A stretch of 26,845 bases of DNA from Phycisphaeraceae bacterium (GTDB taxonomy: Bacteria; Planctomycetota; Phycisphaerae; Phycisphaerales; Phycisphaeraceae). Shown in pieces: positions 7,169 to 17,329 of the stretch (positions within the stretch are counted from its first letter, which is position 1; every line of letters starts with the position of its first letter). The notes beneath the pieces are model-generated. The model had not been told where the DNA came from. It did no database searches and saw only the letters and a program-made list of their open reading frames with translations. The position numbers and the translations under genes are program-made. The stretch spans positions 1-26,845 of the forward strand of contig PUNN01000337.1 of the NCBI GenBank assembly GCA_003552605.1, written 5' to 3'.

Positions 7169-9301
7169 ATGACCGCCCACCATTGCCCGCTTTTCATGAC
7201 GCATCATGCCCCGATCGGCGCCTGGTCGAGTCTGACCTTCGGCCTTGCCGGCCGCGGGGTGAGCATTGACACCGAGGCCCTCGCCGTGGCCGAGTCGGCC
7301 GACCTGCTCGCCGGGGTCAGCCGCGGCCCCGGGCAGGTGACGCTGCTGCCGTTTTACCGCGGCGCAGCGCAAGTGGATGTCGAGGCCCGCAACCTCGCAG
7401 CACCCGGGGCTGCCGGCAGCCGCCACGGGCAAACGATCGACCCGGCTTCGATCCGCCGCGAGCTCACGCCGGCCGTGGATGCCTTCACCGGTGGGCCGCT
7501 CACGCTGAAGGTTTACACGCCCCACCCTGCCATCCCGGACCCGCAGTCCGGCGAGGACCTTTCCGCCGCCTGCATCCCAGGCCTGCTGCTCGAACTGGAA
7601 GTGGACAATCGCAGCCATGATGAGGCCGCATGGGGCTTCCTGGGGCTTGGCTATCGCCTCGATGGCCGCATGAGGCCGCTGGACTGGTCCGCACCCGGTC
7701 AATTGTGTGGCCTGGCGATGAAGGATCACTGGGCGCTGGCCGCGCGGCCGGCCGGGCAGGAGGTGTTCACCATCCGCGACAACAGTGTCCGCCACCACCT
7801 CGAAAATCCCCATCCCGTCGACCACCCGGGAGGCAATGAGGGAGTTATCGCCTTCGCCGTGCCGGCAGGTCAGCATTGCACCATGCGCTTCGCCTTCGGC
7901 TTTTACCGACCCGGCCGAGCGACGCAGGGCATCCACGGCCGCTATGCCTATACGCGCTGGTATGACAGTGTCGAGGCCGTGTGCGAGGCAGTGCTCGACC
8001 GCGCCGAGGCGATCCGGCAGGAGTGCAGGCAATTCGATGCCGAGACTTCGACAGCCACCAGCGACCCGCGACGCCTCGAGTTGTTCTCCCAGGCTATACG
8101 CGGTCACGCCGCCAACACCTCCCTGATCGAAACCGATGATGGCCGGTTGCTGTACAGCGTCTGCGAAGGCCAGTTCGCCTGGCGCAACACGCTCGATCTT
8201 GCGGCCGATCACCTGCCGTGGGAACTCTGGCGGTTTCCGTGGGTGGTCCGCAACATCATGGACCTCTACATCGAGCGCTACAGCTATACCGACCAGACCC
8301 GGCATCGCGGGGAGACGGCGTTCAACCACCCCGGCGGCCTCGCCTTCTGCCACGACCAGGGCAACTACACCTGCTACGCGCCGCCGCACCGTTCCGGTTA
8401 TGAGATGACCGGCACGCGGCACTACTGCCACATGACCACGGAGCAGGTGCTCAACGGGGCCTACTGCATTGCGGCGTACGTACTGACACAGCGCGATGAG
8501 GCCACGCAACGGCGCTGGGCCGACACGGCGGCGGCGCTGGTCGAAAGCCTTGAGAACCGCGACGACCCCGACCCCGCCAAGCGCAACGGGATGCTCGAGG
8601 GTGAAAGCTCGCGCTGCGGTGAAGGTGGCCACGAGATCACCACCTACGATGCGCTCGACCCGGCTCTCTGCTCGGCACGAGGCAATCTCTACGTTCACGT
8701 GAAGGCGTGGTGTGCGGCGGTGATGCTCGAGGCGATGCTGATCCAGGCCGGCCGTGAGACCGAAGCCACCCGCGCCCGCGCGGTGGCTGAGCGCACCGCC
8801 GCGGCGATCGAGCAGCGCTTCGACACCGCACGCCGCTGCCTGCCCGGCAACCTCGACCAGGGGCAAGGGCCGCTGGTCATCGCCGCCATCGAGCCGCTGG
8901 CAGTGCCCGCGTGGTGCGGCCTGGCCGGGCAACTCCAGCGCCATGACCGGTTGATGCAGATGCTCGCCGATCACGCCCGCACATGCCTCGAACCCGGCGC
9001 TGCCCTCGAACCGGAGACCGGTGGCTTGCGCCTTTCCAGTGGCAGCGATAACTCATGGCCAAGCAAGGGTGTGCTGTGTCATTACGTGCTCGAATCCATC
9101 CTCGGCATCGACACCGAAGCGGTCTGCCCGACGGTACTTCGCGAGTTCACAGGCTGGATGCAACACGCCGCGGCCGAGCGGACACTCAGCGATCAGATGC
9201 TTGTCTCGCAACGCCTGGCCAAGGCCGGCAGCTACTACCCCCGGCACGTCACCACGGCGCTGTGGATAAAGCCCGCCGCGCCCCGATCGCCACACGAATA
9301 G
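7169..9301 (+). CDS. Glycoside hydrolase family 52, putative beta-xylosidase
   Basis: 710-aa protein that I recognise as GH52 from remembered Geobacillus beta-xylosidase sequences. The match runs end to end: THHAPIGAWSSLTFG at the N-terminus, NTLDL and DLYIERYSYTDQ in the middle, EITTYDALD, DNSWPSK, and SDQ followed by YYPRHVT near the C-terminus. By alignment, Glu333 in VCEGQF would be the nucleophile and Asp494 in TTYDALD the acid/base, 161 residues apart, against 160 for the Glu335/Asp495 pair I recall for Geobacillus. GH52 enzymes release xylose from xylo-oligosaccharides with retention of configuration. No signal peptide is seen, so action is probably cytoplasmic on imported oligosaccharides. 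Homology begins at residue 11, so the second ATG (7196) is also possible; neither start has a good ribosome binding site. No xylose transporter or isomerase is visible nearby. Confidence 0.85.
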   Translation: MTAHHCPLFMTHHAPIGAWSSLTFGLAGRGVSIDTEALAVAESADLLAGVSRGPGQVTLLPFYRGAAQVDVEARNLAAPGAAGSRHGQTIDPASIRRELTPAVDAFTGGPLTLKVYTPHPAIPDPQSGEDLSAACIPGLLLELEVDNRSHDEAAWGFLGLGYRLDGRMRPLDWSAPGQLCGLAMKDHWALAARPAGQEVFTIRDNSVRHHLENPHPVDHPGGNEGVIAFAVPAGQHCTMRFAFGFYRPGRATQGIHGRYAYTRWYDSVEAVCEAVLDRAEAIRQECRQFDAETSTATSDPRRLELFSQAIRGHAANTSLIETDDGRLLYSVCEGQFAWRNTLDLAADHLPWELWRFPWVVRNIMDLYIERYSYTDQTRHRGETAFNHPGGLAFCHDQGNYTCYAPPHRSGYEMTGTRHYCHMTTEQVLNGAYCIAAYVLTQRDEATQRRWADTAAALVESLENRDDPDPAKRNGMLEGESSRCGEGGHEITTYDALDPALCSARGNLYVHVKAWCAAVMLEAMLIQAGRETEATRARAVAERTAAAIEQRFDTARRCLPGNLDQGQGPLVIAAIEPLAVPAWCGLAGQLQRHDRLMQMLADHARTCLEPGAALEPETGGLRLSSGSDNSWPSKGVLCHYVLESILGIDTEAVCPTVLREFTGWMQHAAAERTLSDQMLVSQRLAKAGSYYPRHVTTALWIKPAAPRSPHE

Positions 9302-9400
9302 TGCCCCGAAAGGCCACACGCAGCAGGGCCACCGGCGATACCTCCGTCATCCTGGCAGTCGCATGGTCGGCATCTCTGCCTTCACATGTGTTGGGGTAAC

Positions 9401-10423
9401 ATGCCGGCTGTGAACAATGACACCCCGACAACCACGCCTGGTGAGGATGAGCCGGTTCGCCTGCTGCTGATCGGAGACATCCACTATTACCGGTTGATGA
9501 CCTGGCCGTGGCGGCTGCTTGGCAAGCGACTGCTCGGTCAGTTGAACCTGTGGCTTCGCAGGCGGCGCCGGTTCGACCGGCGGTTGCTGCCCGAAACCGT
9601 CCGCCGCGCGATCGAACTCGCCCCCCACCGCGTGCTGATGAGCGGGGACCTGACGACCACGGCGCTGCCGGGGGAGTTCGCGGCGGTCGCCGCGGCGATC
9701 AAACCGCTGATCGAACGGCACCCCACGTTGATCCTCCCGGGCAATCATGACCGTTACACTTTCAGCGCCATGCTTGGCCGCGGGCTCGAGCGGCATTGCA
9801 GCGCGCTCGTACCCGACTCGTTTCCCTTGCGATTGCACCTCAACGGTGGGTGGGACCTGCTCGCGATCGACAGCGCTGTTCCACGCATGCTGAGCAGCCG
9901 GGGTCGCGTGGGCAAAAGACAGTTGAATGATCTTGCCAAAGCACTCGATCAGACCCCTGCGGAGCGCGGCGTGCTCATGCTCTGCCACTATCCCGTGCTA
10001 ATGCCCGCGCAGCGGCAGCAGAAGTGGGACCATCGGCTCGCCGATAGCGCCCCGCTGCTCGAGCTCCTGCTTAACTGCCGCAGCCGCACCATTTTCTGTC
10101 ATGGCCATGTGCATGAACCGTGGCTGCTGCCCGCGGTTGAGACCACACCCGCCGCGCCCCCCACCCCCGGGGCGGGCCTGAAGGCGCGGCTGGCTGAAGC
10201 TAATCACCTGACGGTGCTCAATGCCGGAGCGCCATGCATGGTCAGCCAGCGCTATCCGCGCGGGCAGGGATTCTGGGAGATCGCCCTGCCGCCCGGGCCC
10301 CATGAGGCGGTGGCCTATCGCCATCACGCCCCGGGCGACCGGCCGGGTGAGCCCTGGCAGGCCCACCTCCACGCCGACCCCTCGCAAGCAGGCAGAATCG
10401 AGGCCGATTCGAGTCCACTGTGA
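9401..10423 (+). CDS. Calcineurin-like metallophosphoesterase
   Basis: 340-aa protein with all the metal-binding blocks of the calcineurin-like fold in order: GDIHYY (Asp-x-His), SGDLT, PGNHDRY, CHYPV, and GHVHEP. These bind two divalent metals for hydrolysis of phosphomonoesters or diesters. The substrate cannot be inferred; relatives include cyclic-nucleotide phosphodiesterases (CpdA), lipid-sugar hydrolases and protein phosphatases. An Arg-rich amphipathic stretch after the first motif (LLGQLNLWLRRRRRF) might bring the protein to the membrane; that is inference. Either ATG 9386 or ATG 9401 could start it. I chose 9401 because GGGG stands 4 bases ahead and the extra five residues add nothing recognisable. 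It follows the GH52 gene by about 100 bases and could be read from the same transcript. Confidence 0.82.
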   Translation: MPAVNNDTPTTTPGEDEPVRLLLIGDIHYYRLMTWPWRLLGKRLLGQLNLWLRRRRRFDRRLLPETVRRAIELAPHRVLMSGDLTTTALPGEFAAVAAAIKPLIERHPTLILPGNHDRYTFSAMLGRGLERHCSALVPDSFPLRLHLNGGWDLLAIDSAVPRMLSSRGRVGKRQLNDLAKALDQTPAERGVLMLCHYPVLMPAQRQQKWDHRLADSAPLLELLLNCRSRTIFCHGHVHEPWLLPAVETTPAAPPTPGAGLKARLAEANHLTVLNAGAPCMVSQRYPRGQGFWEIALPPGPHEAVAYRHHAPGDRPGEPWQAHLHADPSQAGRIEADSSPL

Positions 10424-10555
10424 CCATGGCCCCCCGTTGCCCCGTATACTGTTCACATCGCCCCCGGTCCCCCGGACCCCGGACCTCCGGAAGTGCCCCG
10501 ATGGCACCTCCGGAATATCCGGCCTCCGGGATCGGGCGGAAGGGCCGCTCACGGC

Positions 10556-10570
10556 CGGTCGGGCCGCCGC
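10556..10570 (+). repeat. Left flanking direct repeat of the MITE-like element
   Basis: CGGTCGGGCCGCCGC is repeated perfectly at 10777-10791 on the other side of the element. This looks like a target-site duplication; its last two bases overlap the inverted terminus. Confidence 0.7.
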
Positions 10571-10599
10571 ATGACACGCGCCGCGGCGGGCAACCCGGG

Positions 10600-10641
10600 G
10601 GGTGGCATGGTCAGCGGGCTGTCTTCAGCCCGATGGCCATG
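10600..10641 (+). repeat. REP-like palindrome, plus orientation
   Basis: The layout is GGGTGGCATGGTCAG, a stem CGGGCTG/CAGCCCG closed by the loop TCTT, then ATGGCCATG. The outer GCATGG and CCATGC can also pair. This is the best-formed copy, with a 7-bp perfect inner stem. Confidence 0.75.
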
Positions 10642-10684
10642 CGAGGCTGCAAGGCGCTCGGGGCGCCGTGATCCCTGGAGGCCG

Positions 10685-10723
10685 CATGGCCATCGGCCGC
10701 AGACGGCCGCTGACCACGCCACC
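10685..10723 (-). repeat. REP-like palindrome, minus orientation
   Basis: Read on the minus strand: GGTGGCGTGGTCAG, a stem CGGCCG/CGGCCG around TCTG, then ATGGCCATG. Both sides of the stem differ from the copy at 10600 while pairing is kept. Confidence 0.75.
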
Positions 10724-10776
10724 CCCTTGCCCTTGCTTTTGCGTAAAAGAGGATCCGCTAGGCGTGTCATGCACCT

Positions 10777-10791
10777 CGGTCGGGCCGCCGC
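10777..10791 (+). repeat. Right flanking direct repeat of the MITE-like element
   Basis: This is the second copy of the 15-base repeat at 10556-10570, identical at every position. It begins directly after the ACCT that follows the right inverted terminus. Confidence 0.7.
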
Positions 10792-10965
10792 GGCGAACGC
10801 CGCGCCGACCGCCGGTGGACCGAACGCCGCATCGGGCCGATACTGCCAAGGTGGACCGGCCACGGCCGGCTCAGCCGATGGTGCGGGTGCCGGGGATACG
10901 TGCCGGGGGGAAGGTCAGCAGTGACGATCGCGGCGACGCCGCAACGCTTACAGGAAGGGCCAGGC

Positions 10966-12843
10966 ATGTGTGGAATCGTGGCATACGTCGGCAACAGGCA
11001 GGTCACCCCGCTGTTGATCGAGGGGCTCAAGCGCCTCGAGTATCGCGGCTACGACTCGGCCGGCCTCGCCGTGGTCAACGATGAGGGCATCCATGTCGGC
11101 CGGTCGGTCGGCCGCGTCAGCGTGCTCGAGGCCATGGTCAACGAAAACGGTGGGTTCAACGGCACCCTCGGCATCGCCCACACGCGGTGGGCCACCCACG
11201 GCGCCCCGAGTGAGCCCAACGCCCACCCCCATGGCGGCGTCACGCACGAGGGCCACCGCATCGCCCTCGTCCACAACGGCATCATCGAGAACTACAGCAC
11301 GCTCAAGAAGTATCTGATCAAGAAGGGCCATACCTTCGAAAGCGACACCGACACCGAGGTGCTGTCCAAGCTCATCTGCGAGTTGTATCAGGGTGACATC
11401 GAAAAAGCGGTGCAGGCTGCCCTCCGCGAGATCGATGGCACCTACGGCATCGCCGTGGTGTGCGACCGCGAGCCGCACACGCTGATATGCGCACGGAAGG
11501 GCTCACCGCTGATCATCGGTGTCGGTGAGAACAGCTACATCGTCGCTTCCGACGCCGCGGCAATCATCAGCCATACCTCGCAGGTCATCACGCTCGAGGA
11601 CCACCAGGTCGCCAAGCTGTGCGCCGGGCCGGAAGACAAGCTCGGCGATGGCGGGCCGTGGGCGGTGCAGTTCAAGACCACCACCGTGGACAACATCCCC
11701 GTCACGCCCGAGGTCACACAGCTCGACTTCGACCTCGAGCAGATCGAGCTGCACGGCTTCAACCACTTCATGCAGAAGGAGATCTACGAGCAGCCCGAGG
11801 CATTGCGCAACTGCCTCCGCGGCCGGCTCGATCACCGGGATGGCCGGGTCGTGCTCGGCGGCCTGAGCCGCTACAGCCGCGAGCTGATCCGCGCCAAGCG
11901 GTTCATCCTGTCGGCCCAGGGCACCGCCTATCACGCCGGGCTGATCGGCGAATTTCTTCTTGAAGACCTTGCCAAGGTCCCGGCTCGCTGCGAGTACGCC
12001 AGCGAGTTCCGCTATCGCAACCCCATCATCGAGCCCGACAGCGTCGCCATCGCCATCAGCCAGTCGGGTGAGACGGCCGATACACTCGCGGCACTGCGTG
12101 AAGCCCGCGACCGCGGTGCCCTTGCCCTCGGCGTGGTCAACGTCGTCGGTTCGACCATCGCCCGTGAGACCGATGCCGGGGTCCACCTGCACGTGGGGCC
12201 GGAGATCGGCGTGGCTTCGACCAAGGCCTTCCTCGGGCAGGTGGCGGTGCTGACGATGATGAGCCTGTACATCGGCAAGCGCCGCTTCCTCTCCGATGAG
12301 GTGGTGAGAAGCTACATCACCGAACTCGACCAGATGCCCGGCCACATCGAGCGCGTGCTCGAGCAGTTCGATCACATCCGCGCCTGCACTGAACATTGCA
12401 TCGACCGCGACAACTGGCTGTTCCTCGGCCGCGGCTACAACTATCCCGTGGCGCTCGAAGGAGCACTGAAGCTGAAGGAAATCTCCTACATCCACGCCGA
12501 GGGCATGCCCGCGGCGGAGATGAAGCACGGCCCGATCGCCCTGATCGACCAGGGCATGCCCGTGGTCTTCGTCGCCACGCAGGGCAGTCAGTACGAGAAG
12601 GTGATCTCGAACATCGAAGAGGTCCGTGCCCGTGGGGGCCGGATCATCGCCGTGGCCACCGAGGGCGATGAGCGCATTACGCAGTACAGCGAGGATGTCT
12701 TCTATGTCCCCGCCGTTCCCGAGGCCCTCCAGCCGATGCTGACGGTCATCCCGCTCCAGGTGCTCGCCTATCACGCGGCGGTGCTGCGGGGCCACGATGT
12801 GGACAAGCCCCGCAACCTTGCCAAGAGCGTCACGGTGGAGTGA
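10966..12843 (+). CDS. glmS: Glutamine--fructose-6-phosphate aminotransferase (isomerising)
   Basis: Makes glucosamine 6-phosphate from fructose 6-phosphate and glutamine, the first step towards UDP-GlcNAc for peptidoglycan and lipopolysaccharide. At 625 aa it is close to the usual length of about 610. The N-terminal glutaminase domain starts MCGIVAYVG with Cys2 as nucleophile and carries RLEYRGYDSAG and HTRWATHG. Two SIS sugar-isomerase domains follow, with SQSGETADT from about residue 364 and LGRGYNYPVALEGALKLKE; the C-terminus ends KPRNLAKSVTVE as in the family. ATG 10966 has AGGAAGG at 10952-10958, 7 bases upstream, and gives the required Cys next to Met1; an in-frame ATG at 10900 would block the catalytic Cys. 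No glmS ribozyme is evident in the leader. The sequence shows nothing further about regulation. Confidence 0.97.
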   Translation: MCGIVAYVGNRQVTPLLIEGLKRLEYRGYDSAGLAVVNDEGIHVGRSVGRVSVLEAMVNENGGFNGTLGIAHTRWATHGAPSEPNAHPHGGVTHEGHRIALVHNGIIENYSTLKKYLIKKGHTFESDTDTEVLSKLICELYQGDIEKAVQAALREIDGTYGIAVVCDREPHTLICARKGSPLIIGVGENSYIVASDAAAIISHTSQVITLEDHQVAKLCAGPEDKLGDGGPWAVQFKTTTVDNIPVTPEVTQLDFDLEQIELHGFNHFMQKEIYEQPEALRNCLRGRLDHRDGRVVLGGLSRYSRELIRAKRFILSAQGTAYHAGLIGEFLLEDLAKVPARCEYASEFRYRNPIIEPDSVAIAISQSGETADTLAALREARDRGALALGVVNVVGSTIARETDAGVHLHVGPEIGVASTKAFLGQVAVLTMMSLYIGKRRFLSDEVVRSYITELDQMPGHIERVLEQFDHIRACTEHCIDRDNWLFLGRGYNYPVALEGALKLKEISYIHAEGMPAAEMKHGPIALIDQGMPVVFVATQGSQYEKVISNIEEVRARGGRIIAVATEGDERITQYSEDVFYVPAVPEALQPMLTVIPLQVLAYHAAVLRGHDVDKPRNLAKSVTVE

Positions 12844-12921
12844 CCGCGCCGCCGCGCCCACGCCCCCACTGCGCGCGCCCGAGACTCATGCCGCCCGAAC
12901 GGCCGATATCGACGGGCCCGC

Positions 12922-12936
12922 CTGCCAATATGGCAG
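12922..12936 (+). terminator. Small hairpin downstream of glmS
   Basis: CTGCCA-ATA-TGGCAG is a 6-bp perfect stem 79 bases after the glmS stop, without a T-run. It may help end glmS transcription before the chaperone operon; the evidence is weak. Confidence 0.25.
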
Positions 12937-12992
12937 TCACAGGCCCCGCCACGAGCGGCTCCCATCTCGCAAATTCCTGATCAAAAGCAACT

Positions 12993-13031
12993 TATAATTT
13001 GCAGGCTTAGGCGCGCCATTTGCGTACAAAT
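12993..13031 (+). promoter_or_regulatory. Possible promoter region of the cbpA-clpB operon
   Basis: A perfect TATAAT stands at 12993-12998 in a locally AT-rich patch 115 bases before cbpA, but no good -35 box is spaced correctly ahead of it. A small palindrome ATTTG-CGTA-CAAAT lies at 13018-13031, just after the expected start of transcription, where an operator could sit. No CIRCE element (TTAGCACTC-N9-GAGTGCTAA) is present, so control by HrcA at this site is unlikely. Confidence 0.35.
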
Positions 13032-13113
13032 GTATGGTGGTTGACCCGTCCACGGGAGGGTCGCCACCGCCAGCCTGAGGGATCGGTGCAAACGCCGCAC
13101 AAGATGGGGAAGA

Positions 13114-14172
13114 ATGAGTGATATGAGTGTGAAGTTCAAAGACTACTACCAGACGCTCGGTGTCAGCCGCGATGCCTCGCAGGATGAGATCCATCGCGCC
13201 TACCGCAAGCTTGCGCGCAAATACCACCCGGATGTGAACAAGGACGACCCCGACGCCTCGCAGAAGTTCAGCGAGGTCAACGAGGCCTACGAGGTCCTCA
13301 AGGACCCCGAGAAGCGCAGCAGGTACGACCAGCTCGGGGCCAACTGGAAAGCGGGGCAGGAGTTCACACCGCCGCCGGGCGGTGGTGGGCAGCGTTACGA
13401 GTTCCGCTTCGGCGGAGGCGGCCGCGGCGGCGGGTTCTCACCCGGCGGCTTCAGCGAGTTCTTCGAGATGTTCTTCGGCAACCGCGGCGGCGCCGATGGG
13501 GCCGATCCGTTCGAAGAACTGCTGCGACAGGCCGGAGCGCAGGGTGGTGCACGCAGCGGGGCAAGAGGCGGTGGTACGCGCGGCGACATGTTCGGCGACT
13601 TCACCGAGCAGATGGGCGCAGGCGGCGCCGGCATGGGTGCCGGGGCCGCGCCCCCGCCGAGCGAGGCCGAACTCAACATCACGCTCGAAGAGGCATGCCA
13701 TGGCAGCAGCCGGCAGGTGAAGCTGACCACACCTGACGGCCAGACGAAGACACTCGATGTAAAAATCCCCGCCGGCACCACCGACGGCTCGAAGATGCGG
13801 CTGAAGGGCGAAAACGTCCTGCTGACCCTCCGCATCGCACCCCACGGCACATTCAGCGTCGATGGCCACAACCTCATCGTCGACCTGCCGCTCGCACCGT
13901 GGGAAGCCGCCCTCGGCGCCAAGGTGTCGGTGCCCACCATCGACGGCGAGGCCACACTCACCGTCCCGCCGGGCACCCAAAGCGGCCAGAAGCTGCGGCT
14001 CAAAGGCCGCGGCCTGCCACAACAGCGCGGACAGTCGCCCGACGGGCAGCGCGGCGATCTGCTCGCGAGGGCAAAGATCGTGGTGCCCGCGAAGCTGAAC
14101 GATGAGCAACGCAAGCTCTTCGAGCAATTACAGGAGGCTTGCACTGATTTTGACCCGGGAAGATCCCGTTAA
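13114..14172 (+). CDS. cbpA: DnaJ-family co-chaperone, CbpA type
   Basis: 352-aa J-domain protein that stimulates DnaK ATPase and passes on unfolded clients. The J domain covers about residues 7-74 and includes YYQTLGV, the HPD motif (38-40) and RYDQLG. A long Gly-rich linker follows (about 88-180, GGGGRGGGF and similar). There is no CxxCxGxG zinc-finger region, so this is class II (CbpA/DjlB-like), not DnaJ proper. The C-terminal domains I and II begin near AELNITLEEAC and contain VKIPAGTTDGSKMRLKG and TVPPGTQSGQKLRLKGRG. ATG 13114 lies very close to its GGGGAAGA; ATG 13123 (MSVKFKDYY) is spaced better and may be the true start. It is followed after 18 bases by clpB, so the two should be co-transcribed. 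Confidence 0.92.
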   Translation: MSDMSVKFKDYYQTLGVSRDASQDEIHRAYRKLARKYHPDVNKDDPDASQKFSEVNEAYEVLKDPEKRSRYDQLGANWKAGQEFTPPPGGGGQRYEFRFGGGGRGGGFSPGGFSEFFEMFFGNRGGADGADPFEELLRQAGAQGGARSGARGGGTRGDMFGDFTEQMGAGGAGMGAGAAPPPSEAELNITLEEACHGSSRQVKLTTPDGQTKTLDVKIPAGTTDGSKMRLKGENVLLTLRIAPHGTFSVDGHNLIVDLPLAPWEAALGAKVSVPTIDGEATLTVPPGTQSGQKLRLKGRGLPQQRGQSPDGQRGDLLARAKIVVPAKLNDEQRKLFEQLQEACTDFDPGRSR

Positions 14173-14190
14173 TGAAGAGGATTATCAATC

Positions 14191-16878
<2,688 letters not shown>

Positions 16879-16905
16879 TCCAGTGTTGAACCTCCCCTGA
16901 CAGGT

Positions 16906-16947
16906 GGCAAGGCCAGCGGCCAAGGCGGTCGCTGGCCTTGCCTGTTG
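16906..16947 (+). terminator. Strong hairpin after clpB
   Basis: A 13-bp perfect inverted repeat, GGCAAGGCCAGCG (16906-16918) and CGCTGGCCTTGCC (16930-16942), encloses an 11-base loop and is followed by TGTTG. It starts 28 bases after the clpB stop. It is the strongest simple hairpin in the window and is placed to end the chaperone operon; the T-run is short. Confidence 0.75.
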
Positions 16948-16978
16948 CCCGCGGGATCACCCAAAAGCCCGGGGCATA

Positions 16979-17137
16979 CGCATATCACTACAAACCCGGG
17001 TGGCGTGATCAGCGGGCATCTTCGCCCGATGGCCATGTGCAAGTCGCCGCACACCTTTTGCCCCTCGCCCCGTTTTCGGAGGGAGGAGGATGGGAGTGGA
17101 AGCCCGTCCAAGCAGCGGCGATGCGTGCCATGCATCC
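16979..17137 (+). mobile_element. Diverged relative of the MITE-like element
   Basis: The left end reads GCATATCAC (compare GCATGACAC), then ACCCGGGTGGC and a REP-like palindrome at 16998-17037 (GGGTGGCGTGATCAG, stem CGGGC/GCCCG around ATCTTC, ATGGCCATG). The right end GCGTGCCATGCATCC (17123-17137) matches GCGTGTCATGCACC of the element at 10571 with two changes. The order left end, palindrome, right end is the same; the second, inverted palindrome is missing or decayed, and no flanking direct repeat is seen. The rest of the 451-base gap to the next gene (up to 17329) shows nothing further. Confidence 0.5.
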
Positions 17138-17329
17138 GTGAATCATCCGCGACCCCGGCCTTGACCGATGCACTCGGTAGCGGCCCCACCGCCAAGAGGG
17201 CCCCCGCCGCCGCCAGGAGGACCGACCTCGCCCCACCGCCCCCCCCAATCTGCCGCTTTGGCAAATGGCGCGGGTCAGGCCGTCCCACACCATCGCTCAC
17301 CCGCTCGGTAAACGATCATGAGGATCAAC

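Larger units (their letters stand above)
10571..10776 (+). mobile_element. MITE-like element with inverted REP-like palindromes
   Basis: Non-coding element of about 206 bp. The ends are perfect 11-bp inverted repeats: GCATGACACGC at 10569-10579 and GCGTGTCATGC at 10762-10772, the latter followed by ACCT. A 15-bp direct repeat flanks it. Inside lie a plus-oriented REP-like palindrome (10600-10641), a central hairpin GGCGC/GCGCC (10653-10667) and a minus-oriented palindrome (10685-10723), so nearly the whole element can fold on itself. It codes for nothing; mobility would need a transposase in trans (a Y1/RAYT type or a DDE type), which is not in this window. Related ends occur at about 22630, 17123, 6116 and 107. 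Confidence 0.7.
10424..10965. other. Gene-free gap before glmS
   Basis: 542 bases without a convincing gene. The first 110 bases carry short CCGGA/TCCGG inverted steps (for example CCTCCGGAATATCCGG). The centre is the MITE-like element at 10571-10776 with its flanking direct repeats. The last 170 bases hold the glmS leader with no clear promoter. Open frames through it lack ribosome binding sites and recognisable proteins. Confidence 0.6.

Noticed and set aside
6212..7197. Small Lys/His/Arg/Thr-rich open frames over the repeat units (KHERHEK-like)
   Set aside because: Their residues mirror the 9-base ladders. They differ between units by frameshifts and stops, so they are not genes.
9354..9388. 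Possible REP-like palindrome before the phosphoesterase gene (GCATGGTCGGCATCTC)
   Set aside because: Only the first part fits; the stem and the ATGGCCATG side are not present.
10493..10924. Open frame of 143 codons in the glmS upstream gap
   Set aside because: It runs through the MITE-like element and both of its flanks, has no ribosome binding site and is low-complexity Gly/Arg/Ala.
10793..10965. glmS ribozyme or other riboswitch ahead of glmS
   Set aside because: I cannot find the conserved core or a pseudoknot layout, and the known ribozyme occurs mainly in Firmicutes.
12844..13113. CIRCE operator for the chaperone operon
   Set aside because: No sequence close to TTAGCACTC-N9-GAGTGCTAA is present; only a 5-bp palindrome is seen.
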